Assembly: GCA_022841665.1 (NCBI GenBank)
Contig: JALHRB010000005.1
Coordinates: 62,001 to 126,000, forward strand
Source of the DNA: Pseudolabrys sp.
GTDB taxonomy: Bacteria; Pseudomonadota; Alphaproteobacteria; Rhizobiales; Xanthobacteraceae
DNA: 64,000 nucleotides
Reading direction: 5' to 3'
The notes beneath the pieces were generated by a model, which did not search any database, was not told the origin of the DNA, and was given only the letters and a program-made list of their open reading frames with translations. Positions within the stretch are counted from its first letter, which is position 1. Every line of letters starts with the position of its first letter. Positions 17,829 to 26,068 of the stretch are shown here, piece after piece. Made by a program: the position numbers and the translations under genes.

Positions 17829-19043
17829 ATGAACACGATGCGTCCCGTACTCTACTTGGCGATGGCCGGTGCCTTTGCACTCGGCCTTATCCGACCAGCC
17901 GACGCGCAGAACACCATCAAGATCGGCGAGCTCAACAGCTACAAGATCCAGCCGCAGTTCCTCGACCCCTACAAAAAGGGCTGGGAAATGGCGGTCGACG
18001 AGGTCAACGCCAAGGGCGGCGTGCTCGGCAAGAAGCTGGAAGTGATTTCGCGCGACGACGGCGGCAACCCCGGCGACGCTGTGCGCGCCGCCGACGAACT
18101 GGTGACGCGCGAAGGCGTCAACATAATCGCCGGCACGTTCCTGTCGCATATCGGCCTCGCGGTCACCAATTTCGCCGGTCAGAAGAAAGTGTTCTTCCTC
18201 GCCGCCGAGCCGCTGACCGACAAGATCACCTGGCAGAACGGCAACCGGTACACCTTCCGCCTGCGCCCCTCGACCTACATGCAGGTGGCGATGCTGATTC
18301 CGGACGCGGCGGCCGCCAAGAAGAAGCGCTGGGCGTTGGTCTATCCGAACTTCGAATACGGCCAGTCGGCCGCGGAAAACTTCAAGGCAATGCTGAAGAA
18401 GGCGCAGCCCGACGTCGAGTTCGTCACCGAGCAAGCGCCGCCGCTCGGCAAGGTCGATGCCGGCGCGGTGGTGCAGGCGCTCGACGATGCCAAGCCGGAC
18501 GCCATCTTCAACGTGCTGTTCGGCGCCGATCTGTCGAAGCTGGTGCGCGAGGGCAACACCCGCGGCGTGTTCAAGAACCGCACGGTGGTGAGCCTGCTGA
18601 CCGGCGAACCGGAATATCTCGATCCGCTCAAGGATGAATCCCCGGTCGGCTGGATCGTCACCGGCTATCCCTGGGACAAGATCAAGACTCCGGCGCACAC
18701 CGCCTTCGTCGACGCCTACAAGAAGAAGTTCAACGATTATCCGCGGCTCGGTTCGATCGTCGGCTATGCGACCTTCAAATCGCTCGCCGCCGGCATCGCT
18801 AAGGCCGGCTCGACCGACACCGAGAAGCTGGTCGAAGCGTTCAAGGGTCTGAAGCTCGACAGCCCGTTCGGGCCGTTCGAGTACCGCGCCAGCGACCATC
18901 AGGCCACCATGGGCGCCTATGTCGGCAAGATCGCGATGGAAGGCGGCAAGGGCACCATGGTCGACTTCAAGTATGTCGACGGCAAGGACGTGCTGCCGGG
19001 CCCCGAAGAGGTGAAGAAGCTGCGGCCGGCGTCGGCGAATTAA
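17829..19043 (+). CDS. Branched-chain-amino-acid-type ABC transporter substrate-binding protein (Liv-type)
   Basis: 404 aa. The first about 26 residues are a signal peptide ending ADAQ. The mature part is a type I periplasmic binding fold: IKIGELNSYK start, AVDEVNAKGGVLGKKLEVISRDDGG, and FLSHIGLAVTNFA as the ligand-loop region. Paralogues often bind aromatic acids, amides or urea derivatives rather than amino acids, and the catabolic setting favours that. It heads a four-gene importer; a large repeat separates it from the permease gene. Confidence 0.88.
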   Translation: MNTMRPVLYLAMAGAFALGLIRPADAQNTIKIGELNSYKIQPQFLDPYKKGWEMAVDEVNAKGGVLGKKLEVISRDDGGNPGDAVRAADELVTREGVNIIAGTFLSHIGLAVTNFAGQKKVFFLAAEPLTDKITWQNGNRYTFRLRPSTYMQVAMLIPDAAAAKKKRWALVYPNFEYGQSAAENFKAMLKKAQPDVEFVTEQAPPLGKVDAGAVVQALDDAKPDAIFNVLFGADLSKLVREGNTRGVFKNRTVVSLLTGEPEYLDPLKDESPVGWIVTGYPWDKIKTPAHTAFVDAYKKKFNDYPRLGSIVGYATFKSLAAGIAKAGSTDTEKLVEAFKGLKLDSPFGPFEYRASDHQATMGAYVGKIAMEGGKGTMVDFKYVDGKDVLPGPEEVKKLRPASAN

Positions 19044-19063
19044 ACTGAGCCTCGCCCCGAACT

Positions 19064-19237
19064 CGTTTCCCTCTCCCCATACTTATGGGGAGAGGGTGGC
19101 GAGCCGCGAAAGCGGCGAGCCGGGTGAGGGGCGTCTATTCACGTACAGGCCCCTCACCCGCCTCGTTCGCTCCGCTCACTCGGCACCCTCTCCCCGCAAG
19201 CGCGGGGCGAGGGAACGAAAGCAAGGGGAGAGGGAAA
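19064..19237. repeat. Large palindromic repeat (type E) filling the binding-protein/permease gap
   Basis: Complementary arms CCCTCTCCCC/GGGGAGAGGG, GGTGAGGGGC/GCCCCTCACC and CTCTCCCCGC/GCGGGGCGAG are nested over about 170 bases, so the whole gap can fold into a long branched structure. This could limit expression of the permease and ATPase genes relative to the binding protein. Confidence 0.75.
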
Positions 19238-19259
19238 GAGTGCAAGCGGCACTTCCCAG

Positions 19260-21143
19260 ATGACCCTCAGTGCATTCCTCTTTCAGGCGCTCAACGGGCT
19301 CGCCAGCGCCTCGGGCCTGTTCTTCATCGCCGTCGGCCTGTCGCTGATCTTCGGCGTCACCCGCATCATCAATATCGCGCATGGGTCCCTCTATATGTTG
19401 GGGACCTACATCGCCTATTCGTTCGCCACGCGGATCGGCGGCGGCCTCGGCTTCTGGGGCGGCATCGTCGCGACCGCGCTCATCGTCTGTGTGCTCGGCG
19501 CCCTGATTGAAATTCTCCTGCTGCGCCGAATCTATCGCGCGCCCGAACTGTTCCAGTTGCTGGCCACTTTCGCGCTGGTGCTGGTGATCAATGACGCGAC
19601 GCTCTGGCTGTGGGGCTCGGAGGATCTGCTGGGACCGCGCGCGCCCGGCCTGCGGGGTGCTGTCGAGATTTTCGGCCGCCAGCTGCCGAGCTACGACCTC
19701 TTCCTGATCGTGATCGGGCCGGCGGTGCTGCTGGTGCTGCACTTCGCGCTGGCCAAGACGCGCTTCGGCCGGCTGGTGCGCGCGGCGACGCAGGACCGCG
19801 AGATGGTCGGCGCGCTCGGCGTCAACCAGGCAATCCTGTTCACCTCGGTGTTCGCGCTCGGCGCCGCGCTCGCCGGCCTCGGCGGCGCGCTGCAGGTGGC
19901 GCGCGAGCCCGCGACCTTGGCCACCGATCTCATCGCCATTGGCGATGCCTTCGTGGTGGTGGTGGTCGGCGGCATGGGCTCGATCACCGGCGCCTATCTG
20001 GCCGCCGTGATCATCGCCGAGGTCAAGGCACTATGCATCGCCATCGGCGTGGTCGATTTCGGCTTTATCACGGTCAACTTCTCCAAGCTCACGCTGGTCG
20101 CCGAATTCCTGGTGATGGCCGGCGTGCTGATCGCGCGGCCTTACGGGCTGCTCGGCCGGCCGCAAGGCGCGGTGCGGTCGGTCGCCGAGGCCGAGGATCC
20201 GATCCGCCCGGCCGCACCGGGCTTGAAGGCGCTGGCGGTGGCCGTGCTGGCGCTGCTCATGGGCTTGCCGCTGCTGGCGCAGGCGTCGCCCTATCTGCTC
20301 GTGCTCGGCATCGACGTGCTGATCGCCGTGATCTTCGCGACTTCCTTGCACTTCATTATGGGTCCGGGCGGCATGCATTCGTTCGGTCATGCGGCCTATT
20401 TCGGGCTCGGCGCTTACGGCGCGGCTTTGATGGTGAAATGGCTCGCCGTGCCGATGGGGCTGGGATTGGTGGCGGCGCCGCTGATCGCGCTCGCCGGCGC
20501 GCTGCTGTTCGGCTGGTTTGCCGTGCGCTTGTCCGGCGTCTACCTCGCCATGCTGACGCTTGCCTTTGCGCAGATCGTGTGGGCGGCCATGTTTCAGTGG
20601 GAAGGCTTCACCGGCGGCTCCAACGGCGTCATCGGCGTGTGGCCGCCGCCGCCGTTCAACAGCGCGGCGGTCTACTACCTGTTGACGCTGGCGATTGCCG
20701 TTATCGCCGTGCTGCTGCTGCGCCGCTTCCTGTTCGCGCCCTTCGGCTACGCCATGCGTGCGGGCCGCGACTCACCCTTGCGCGCTGAAGCCATCGGCAT
20801 CGACGTCAAGCGCGTGCATTGGCTCGCCTTCGCCATCGCCGGCGGCATCTGCGGCATCGCCGGCGGTCTGTTCGCCTTCGCCAAAGGCTCGATTTCGCCG
20901 GAGACGATCCATGTCGGCCGCTCGATCGACGGCCTGGTGATGGTACTGCTCGGCGGCATCCAGACGCTGACCGGCCCGATCGTCGGCGCCTCCGTGTTCG
21001 CCACGTTGCAGGACACGGTGATGCGCCAGACCGAATACTGGCGCGCGCTGCTCGGCCTCATCATCCTGCTGCTGGTGCTTGCCTTCCCGCAGGGCATCGT
21101 CGGCGCGGTCGCGCAGATTTTCGGCCGGAGGCGCTCGCCATGA
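19260..21143 (+). CDS. Fused LivH-LivM-type ABC transporter permease
   Basis: 627 aa combining two permeases normally encoded separately. Residues about 1-300 match LivH (FGVTRIINIAHGSLYMLG; VVGGMGSITGAYLAAV), and about 320-620 match LivM (MGPGGMHSFGHAAYFGLGAYGAAL; LLGGIQTLTGPIVGA). A Glu/Asp/Pro-rich linker (EAEDPIRPAAPG) joins the halves. It would form the whole membrane channel of the importer. The stop overlaps the next start by four bases (ATGA). The second Liv-type system in this window has separate permeases. Confidence 0.9.
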   Translation: MTLSAFLFQALNGLASASGLFFIAVGLSLIFGVTRIINIAHGSLYMLGTYIAYSFATRIGGGLGFWGGIVATALIVCVLGALIEILLLRRIYRAPELFQLLATFALVLVINDATLWLWGSEDLLGPRAPGLRGAVEIFGRQLPSYDLFLIVIGPAVLLVLHFALAKTRFGRLVRAATQDREMVGALGVNQAILFTSVFALGAALAGLGGALQVAREPATLATDLIAIGDAFVVVVVGGMGSITGAYLAAVIIAEVKALCIAIGVVDFGFITVNFSKLTLVAEFLVMAGVLIARPYGLLGRPQGAVRSVAEAEDPIRPAAPGLKALAVAVLALLMGLPLLAQASPYLLVLGIDVLIAVIFATSLHFIMGPGGMHSFGHAAYFGLGAYGAALMVKWLAVPMGLGLVAAPLIALAGALLFGWFAVRLSGVYLAMLTLAFAQIVWAAMFQWEGFTGGSNGVIGVWPPPPFNSAAVYYLLTLAIAVIAVLLLRRFLFAPFGYAMRAGRDSPLRAEAIGIDVKRVHWLAFAIAGGICGIAGGLFAFAKGSISPETIHVGRSIDGLVMVLLGGIQTLTGPIVGASVFATLQDTVMRQTEYWRALLGLIILLLVLAFPQGIVGAVAQIFGRRRSP

Positions 21144-21913
21144 GCGTGCTCGCGGTCAAGTCATTGTCGAAGTCCTTCGGCGGCGTGCACGCCGTCAACC
21201 AGGTGAGCTTCACTGTCGCGCGCGGTGAGTTTCTCGCGCTGATCGGGCCGAACGGCGCGGGCAAGTCCACCTGCTTCAACATGATCAACGGCCAGCTCGC
21301 GCCCGACTCGGGCGAGATCCTGTTCGAGGACAAAAACATCGCCGGACTCGCGCCGCGCGACATCTGGCGGCTCGGCGTCGGGCGCACCTTCCAGGTCGCC
21401 GCCACCTTCGGCTCCATGACGGTCGTCGAGAATGTGCAGATGGCGCTGATCTCGCACGGGCGCGAAACATATGGGCTGTGGCGGCCGGCCGCGTCGCTGC
21501 ACCGCGAGCGTGCGATCGACCTGCTGGCTCAGGTCGGCATGCGCGAAGCCGCCGACCGGCCGAGCCGCGAGCTCGCTTATGGCGACGTGAAACGCATCGA
21601 GCTCGCCATCGCGCTCGCCAACGAGCCGCGCCTGCTGCTGATGGACGAGCCGACCGCCGGCATGGCGCCGCGCGAGCGCAACGACCTGATCAAGCTGGTC
21701 AAGCAGCTCGTGGTCGAGCGCGGCATTTCCGTGCTGTTCACCGAGCACTCGATGGACGTGGTGTTCGCTTATGCCGACAGGATCATCGTGCTGGCGCGCG
21801 GCCGGCTGATCGCCGACGGCGACGCCGCTGCGATCCGCGAGAACCCCCAGGTGCAGGAAGTCTATTTCGGCACCGGCAAGACCTTCGCGCACGCGCAAGG
21901 GGCGGCGCCATGA
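21140..21913 (+). CDS. Liv-type ABC transporter ATP-binding protein (LivG type)
   Basis: 257 aa. Walker A GPNGAGKST at 36-44, signature-like LAYGDVKRIELA as usual for LivG, Walker B LLLMDEPTAG, and switch His in FTEHSMDVVF. It powers uptake with the LivF-type partner. The start overlaps the permease stop by four bases and the stop overlaps the next gene by four bases, so translation is coupled throughout. Confidence 0.92.
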   Translation: MSVLAVKSLSKSFGGVHAVNQVSFTVARGEFLALIGPNGAGKSTCFNMINGQLAPDSGEILFEDKNIAGLAPRDIWRLGVGRTFQVAATFGSMTVVENVQMALISHGRETYGLWRPAASLHRERAIDLLAQVGMREAADRPSRELAYGDVKRIELAIALANEPRLLLMDEPTAGMAPRERNDLIKLVKQLVVERGISVLFTEHSMDVVFAYADRIIVLARGRLIADGDAAAIRENPQVQEVYFGTGKTFAHAQGAAP

Positions 21914-22641
21914 GTCTCAAGCCGATGCTCGCGGTCGAATCCTTGAGCGCCTGGTACGGCGCCGCGCGCATTCTCTACGACCTGAACTTCCACGTCGCGC
22001 GCGGCGAGGTGGTGGCGCTGATGGGCCGCAACGGCGCCGGCAAGTCGACCACGCTGAAGGCGATCATGGGCCTGATCGCACAGCGCCAGGGCAGTGTGCA
22101 CTTCAACGGCGAGGACGTCTCGCGCCTGAAGCCGTTCGAGATCGCGCGCCGGGGCCTCGGCTTCACGCCGGAGGACCGCCGCATCTTCGTCGACCTCACG
22201 GTGATGGAGAACCTCGACATCGGCCGCCAGCCACCGCGCACGTTCCCGGACGGCGCGGCGGCGCCATCCTGGACGCCGGAAAAACTGTTCACGCTGTTTC
22301 CCAACCTTGCTGAAATGCCGAACCGCCTGGGTGGCCGCATGAGCGGCGGCGAGCAGCAGATGCTCACTGTGGCGCGCACGCTGATGGGCAATCCGCTGCT
22401 GGTGCTGCTTGACGAGCCGTCAGAGGGCGTCGCCCCGCTGATCGTAGAGCAGATGGCCAACACCATCGTCGAGCTGAAGAAGGAGGGCTTATCGATCCTG
22501 CTCTCCGAGCAGAACATCCATTTTGCCCGTCTGGTGTCCGACCGCGTCTACGTGCTGGAGAAAGGCCAGATCCACTGGCACGGCACCATGGCACAACTCG
22601 ATACCAATCAGGACGTGCAAAGAGCGTATTTGACGGTGTAA
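21910..22641 (+). CDS. Liv-type ABC transporter ATP-binding protein (LivF type)
   Basis: 243 aa from ATG 21910. Walker A GRNGAGKST at 39-47, signature MSGGEQQML, Walker B LVLLDEPSEG and switch segment LLSEQNIHFA, with Gln where many ABC ATPases have His, as is usual in LivF. It is the second ATPase of the importer and the last gene of the operon. The MarR-family gene follows 130 bases later on the same strand. Confidence 0.92.
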   Translation: MSLKPMLAVESLSAWYGAARILYDLNFHVARGEVVALMGRNGAGKSTTLKAIMGLIAQRQGSVHFNGEDVSRLKPFEIARRGLGFTPEDRRIFVDLTVMENLDIGRQPPRTFPDGAAAPSWTPEKLFTLFPNLAEMPNRLGGRMSGGEQQMLTVARTLMGNPLLVLLDEPSEGVAPLIVEQMANTIVELKKEGLSILLSEQNIHFARLVSDRVYVLEKGQIHWHGTMAQLDTNQDVQRAYLTV

Positions 22642-22771
22642 CTCTGCGGAAAGCCGGATTTTGTTGGATTTTTCGGGCCTAAGGAAGATAGGGCTTTCGC
22701 CCGGGCGGGTTCCCGGTCATGATTTCTCACCTGATGAAACTCGGGGTAGTGTTGGCGCAGTGGGGGCAGGC

Positions 22772-23236
22772 ATGCGGCGAGACAAGTTCAGCGTCGTGAC
22801 CGCCCCGACGGAGGCCGCCGAGGCCGGCCGCTATGTGCTCGACGAGCAGGTCGGCTTCCTGATCCGCGTGGCCATGCAGCGCCACACCTCGATCTTCACC
22901 TCGCGCATGATCGAGGGGCTGACGCAGACCCAGTTCGCCGCGCTGGCCAAGCTTTACGAAGTGGGGGCGTGCTCGCAGAACCACCTCGGCCGGCTGATCT
23001 ATCTCGACGCCGCCACCATCAAGGGCGTGGTCGATCGCCTGGGCGTGCGCGGCTTCGTCAGCGCGCTCAACGATCCGAACGACCGTCGCCGCCGCGCGGT
23101 GGCGCTCACCGAACAAGGCCGCGCGGTCACCGAGGCGGCGATGAAGGTCGCCGCCGAGATCACCGCCATGACGCTGACGCCGCTGACGGCGGAAGAGCAG
23201 CGCACGGTGGCGCGGCTGTTGAAGAAGCTGGGCTGA
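22772..23236 (+). CDS. MarR-family transcriptional regulator
   Basis: 154 aa from ATG 22772, with a G-rich ribosome-binding site just upstream. Winged-helix features: LTQTQFAALAKLYEVG, then the recognition helix LIYLDAATIKGVVDRLGVRGFV, the wing NDPNDRRRRAVALTEQG and a C-terminal dimer helix. Family members bind palindromes and release DNA on binding phenolic or other small effectors. Placed after a transporter operon and before catabolic genes, it probably controls one or both. A decayed relative lies at 10365-10532. Confidence 0.9.
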   Translation: MRRDKFSVVTAPTEAAEAGRYVLDEQVGFLIRVAMQRHTSIFTSRMIEGLTQTQFAALAKLYEVGACSQNHLGRLIYLDAATIKGVVDRLGVRGFVSALNDPNDRRRRAVALTEQGRAVTEAAMKVAAEITAMTLTPLTAEEQRTVARLLKKLG

Positions 23237-23255
23237 ACCTGAATTCGATTTCAGT

Positions 23256-23421
23256 TGTCATTCCGGGGCGCGGCCGCCCAAGTCGGCTTTAGCCGACTTG
23301 GGCACCATGGCTACCGATCTCGGGTAAACCCGAGATCGGTGGCCGCGAGCCCGGAATCCATAGCCCCGGTGTTGCGGAGTATGGATTCTGGGTCCATCGC
23401 TTCGCGATGTCCCGGAATGAC
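23256..23421. repeat. Composite palindromic element with two matched 28-base hairpins
   Basis: The outer ends are TGTCATTCCGGGG and TCCCGGAATGAC, as in the 12288-12394 repeat. Inside are two perfect hairpins of equal design, each with 13-base arms and a 2-base centre: 23276-23303 (arm GCCCAAGTCGGCT) and 23313-23340 (arm ACCGATCTCGGGT), nine bases apart. A further CCGGAATCCATA/TATGGATTCTGG pair follows. It lies between convergent marR and SDR genes and could terminate both. Confidence 0.8.
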
Positions 23422-23432
23422 CGGGATGCGAT

Positions 23433-24227
23433 TTACCACAACCCCTTGAGCCGCCCGCCGTCGGTGTTGAGCGAGACGCCGGTGATGTAGCTCGCCCGCT
23501 CCGAGCACAGGAACACGGTGGCGTTGGCGAGCTCCTCCGGCTTGCCCATGCGGCCGAGCGCGTTTTTCTTGGCCGCGACCTTGCGGGCCTCGGCTTCCGA
23601 CGCCACACCGAACTCCTTCTTCATGCCCTCGGTGTTGCGCACCCACAGATCGGTCGCCACCCAGCCCGGGCAGATGGCGTTCACCAGCACGTTGTCCTCG
23701 CCGAACTCGGTCGACAGCGACTTGGTCAAGTTAAGCAGCGCGCTGTTGGTCATGCCGCTGCCGAACATGTACGGATCGGGTTCCTTGCCGGCGCCGCCGA
23801 TGGTGTTGACGATGCGGCCCCACTTCTGCGCCTTCATCATCGGATAGACGGCCCGGATCGCACGCATGAAGCCGAACAGCTTGGTGTCGAGCTGCGTCTG
23901 CATCTCCTTGTCGTCAAACGCCGCGAAGCGGCCGGAATACATCTGGCCGGCGTTGTTGACGAGAATGTCGACGCTGCCGAGCTTCTGCTTGGCGAACGCG
24001 ACCATTTTCACGATGTCGGATTCCTTCGTCATGTCTGCAACGACGCCGTGCACCTCGCCGCCGGTGCGCTTGGCCAGATCGTCGCACGCCTTCTTGAGCT
24101 TTTCTTCTTTGCGGCCGGTGATCACCACGCGCACGCCTTCTTCGAGGAACACGCGGGCGGTTTCGAAGCCGATGCCGCTCGAGCCGCCGGTGACGATCGC
24201 CCGCCGCCCTTTGATTCCCAGATCCAT
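23433..24227 (-). CDS. SDR-family protein lacking the YxxxK catalytic motif (second copy of type)
   Basis: 264 aa. Cofactor motif TGGSSGIG (13-20) and NNAG (91-94) are present. Residues 157-161 read SGMTN where Tyr-x-x-x-Lys is expected; the lysine is Asn161 as in the 16180-16998 protein, and a Tyr remains at 153. The C-terminal NTDGGRLKGLW is family-like. Divergent from the MBL-fold gene with a 96-base shared upstream region. Either a non-classical reductase or a protein that binds the cofactor without using it. Confidence 0.87.
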   Translation of the reverse strand: MDLGIKGRRAIVTGGSSGIGFETARVFLEEGVRVVITGRKEEKLKKACDDLAKRTGGEVHGVVADMTKESDIVKMVAFAKQKLGSVDILVNNAGQMYSGRFAAFDDKEMQTQLDTKLFGFMRAIRAVYPMMKAQKWGRIVNTIGGAGKEPDPYMFGSGMTNSALLNLTKSLSTEFGEDNVLVNAICPGWVATDLWVRNTEGMKKEFGVASEAEARKVAAKKNALGRMGKPEELANATVFLCSERASYITGVSLNTDGGRLKGLW

Positions 24228-24245
24228 TTGCCCACCCCCGCTGGC

Positions 24246-24270
24246 TTGACGCTCCTGTCGTGACCGTCAA
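24246..24270. promoter_or_regulatory. Inverted repeat TTGACG-N13-CGTCAA between divergent genes
   Basis: Six-base arms separated by 13 bases, centred between the SDR and MBL-fold genes, with an inner GTC-GT-GAC dyad. It could be a regulator site for both promoters; TTGACG may also serve as a -35. No convincing -10 was found at standard spacing. Confidence 0.3.
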
Positions 24271-24323
24271 GTATCTTTGATCGATCCGTCGATGGCCAGA
24301 ACGATTGCAGCAAGGAGATGCCG

Positions 24324-25202
24324 GTGTTCAAGTTCGGCGACGCGACCGTCACGCGCATCGAGGAGGTCTACGGTCCGACCTACCCGATGTTGCAGCTGTT
24401 TCCGGAAATGACGGAAGAGGATTTTGCCAAGCACGGACATTGGCTCGCCCCGCATCACTACGACGCCGAGCAGAAGCTGGCGAAGCTCTCCGTGCACAGC
24501 TGGCTCTTGCAGATCGGCGGCAAGAAGATCCTCATCGACTGCTGCTGCGGCAACAACAAGCAGAAGCCCGGCCGGCCGTTCTGGACCGACCTGAACACGC
24601 CCTATCTCGAACGGCTGGCCGCGGCCGGCGCGCGGCCGGAGGAAATCGACATCGTGATGTGCACGCACCTGCATCACGACCATGTCGGCTGGAACACGCA
24701 GCAGCGCGACGGCAAATGGGTGCCGACCTTCCCGAATGCGCGGTACGTCTTCTCCAAGCCCGACGTCGATTATTTCTCGGCGATCGACGCCGACCCGAAG
24801 CAGGGTCCGGCCGAGCTCGGCACCTTCCGCGAATGCGTGGTGCCGATCCTGGAATACGGCAAGGCCGACCTGGTGAGCGGCGGGGCGCACCGGCTCAACG
24901 ACTTCATCGAGATCGACTCGGCGCCCGGGCATTCCCCGGGCCACGTCGTGTTCAAGGTCGAGAGCAACGGCGAGAAGGCCGTGTTCATCGGCGACGTCTG
25001 GCATCACCTGATGCAGGTTTATCGCCCGGAGTGGAATTTCCCGAAGAACTCCGATCCGGAGCAGGCGCGCGCCAGCCGCCGCAAGATTCTCGATCATTGC
25101 GCGGCGAGCGGCGCGCTCGTTTGTCCCGGCCACGTCGGCCTGCCCTTCGCCGGCCGCATCGAAAAGACGCAGGACGGCTACAAGCCGGATTTCCCGGCCT
25201 AA
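24324..25202 (+). CDS. MBL-fold metallo-hydrolase
   Basis: 292 aa from GTG 24324. An ATG at 24318 is in frame, but AAGGAG directly touches it, whereas the GTG has that site at a normal six-base distance, so GTG is the likelier start. THLHHDH (HxHxDH, near residues 114-120) plus later GHSPGH, IGDVWHH and PGHVG give a complete two-metal site. Members hydrolyse lactones, thioesters or phosphodiesters. The 3' end overlaps the convergent SDR gene by four bases. In context it may open a ring-derived lactone or amide. Confidence 0.85.
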   Translation: MFKFGDATVTRIEEVYGPTYPMLQLFPEMTEEDFAKHGHWLAPHHYDAEQKLAKLSVHSWLLQIGGKKILIDCCCGNNKQKPGRPFWTDLNTPYLERLAAAGARPEEIDIVMCTHLHHDHVGWNTQQRDGKWVPTFPNARYVFSKPDVDYFSAIDADPKQGPAELGTFRECVVPILEYGKADLVSGGAHRLNDFIEIDSAPGHSPGHVVFKVESNGEKAVFIGDVWHHLMQVYRPEWNFPKNSDPEQARASRRKILDHCAASGALVCPGHVGLPFAGRIEKTQDGYKPDFPA

Positions 25203-26032
25203 CCTTTCGGCCACCATGCGGTTTGTGCGGCGAGCTCGGGCCAGCCGATGGCGCGGCGGGCGCGTTGTGCCGCTTCGTCGGCCGGCAGTGAAGCGTCCCA
25301 TGCGGCGCCGGTGAAGCGCTGGCCGGTGACGCCGTTCGAAGCCTCCGACATTAGCCAGCGGATCGGCGGGCCCATGATCTCCGGCCGCAGCATCTGCTCG
25401 CGCCGCCAGCCGGACCCATCGGCGATGAACGGTGTGTCGGTCGGCCCGCCCGGCACCAGCACATTGACGGTGATGCCGGTGTCCTTGAGCTGCTCGGCCC
25501 ACACGGCCGACATCGATTCCAGCGCCGACTTGGTGGCGCCATAGGGCAGCACGCGCAGCATGGTGCGGAAGCTGGTGGTGTTGTTGACGACGCGGCCCCA
25601 GCCTTGCTTGCGCATCGGCGCCAGCACGGCGCGCATCAGCAGCAGCGGCGCGCGCACATTGACGGCGAAGAAGCGGTCCCAGATTTCCGGCGTCAGCTCC
25701 TCGATGGTCGGGATGTTCTTCTCGGCGTCGTCACGCAGGGAACTCGGGCCGATGCTGGCATTGTTGATCAGGCCTTCGATGCGGCCGAAATGGGCGATGG
25801 TCTTGGCGACGGCTTCGGCGCATTGCGCTTCCGCCGCGAGGTCGGCCGGCATGGGAAGGAAACGATCGCGATGGCCTGCGACGGCCGCGGACAGCCTTTC
25901 CAGCGCGCCTTCGTCGCGGTCCACCGCCGCGACCGCATGGCCGGCCTCCAAGAGGGCGAGGGTCATGACCGTGCCAAGGCCGCCGGCGGCTCCGGTCAGC
26001 AGCACCACGCGGCTTTTGTCATTGGCGGCCAT
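25199..26032 (-). CDS. SDR-family oxidoreductase (classical active site)
   Basis: 277 aa from ATG 26032, with GGAGG six bases upstream (the frame opens at 26053). It has TGAAGGLG for cofactor, INNAS, and an intact YGATK catalytic motif preceded by NNTTS, so it should be an active NAD(P)-dependent dehydrogenase/reductase, unlike the SDRs at 16180 and 23433. It is the last gene of the molybdenum-hydroxylase operon, 36 bases after the second large subunit, and may oxidise the hydroxylated product. Confidence 0.87.
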   Translation of the reverse strand: MAANDKSRVVLLTGAAGGLGTVMTLALLEAGHAVAAVDRDEGALERLSAAVAGHRDRFLPMPADLAAEAQCAEAVAKTIAHFGRIEGLINNASIGPSSLRDDAEKNIPTIEELTPEIWDRFFAVNVRAPLLLMRAVLAPMRKQGWGRVVNNTTSFRTMLRVLPYGATKSALESMSAVWAEQLKDTGITVNVLVPGGPTDTPFIADGSGWRREQMLRPEIMGPPIRWLMSEASNGVTGQRFTGAAWDASLPADEAAQRARRAIGWPELAAQTAWWPKG

Positions 26033-26068
26033 GCGCGCCTCCCTGCCGGCCAAGCCTAGCAGGACAGC

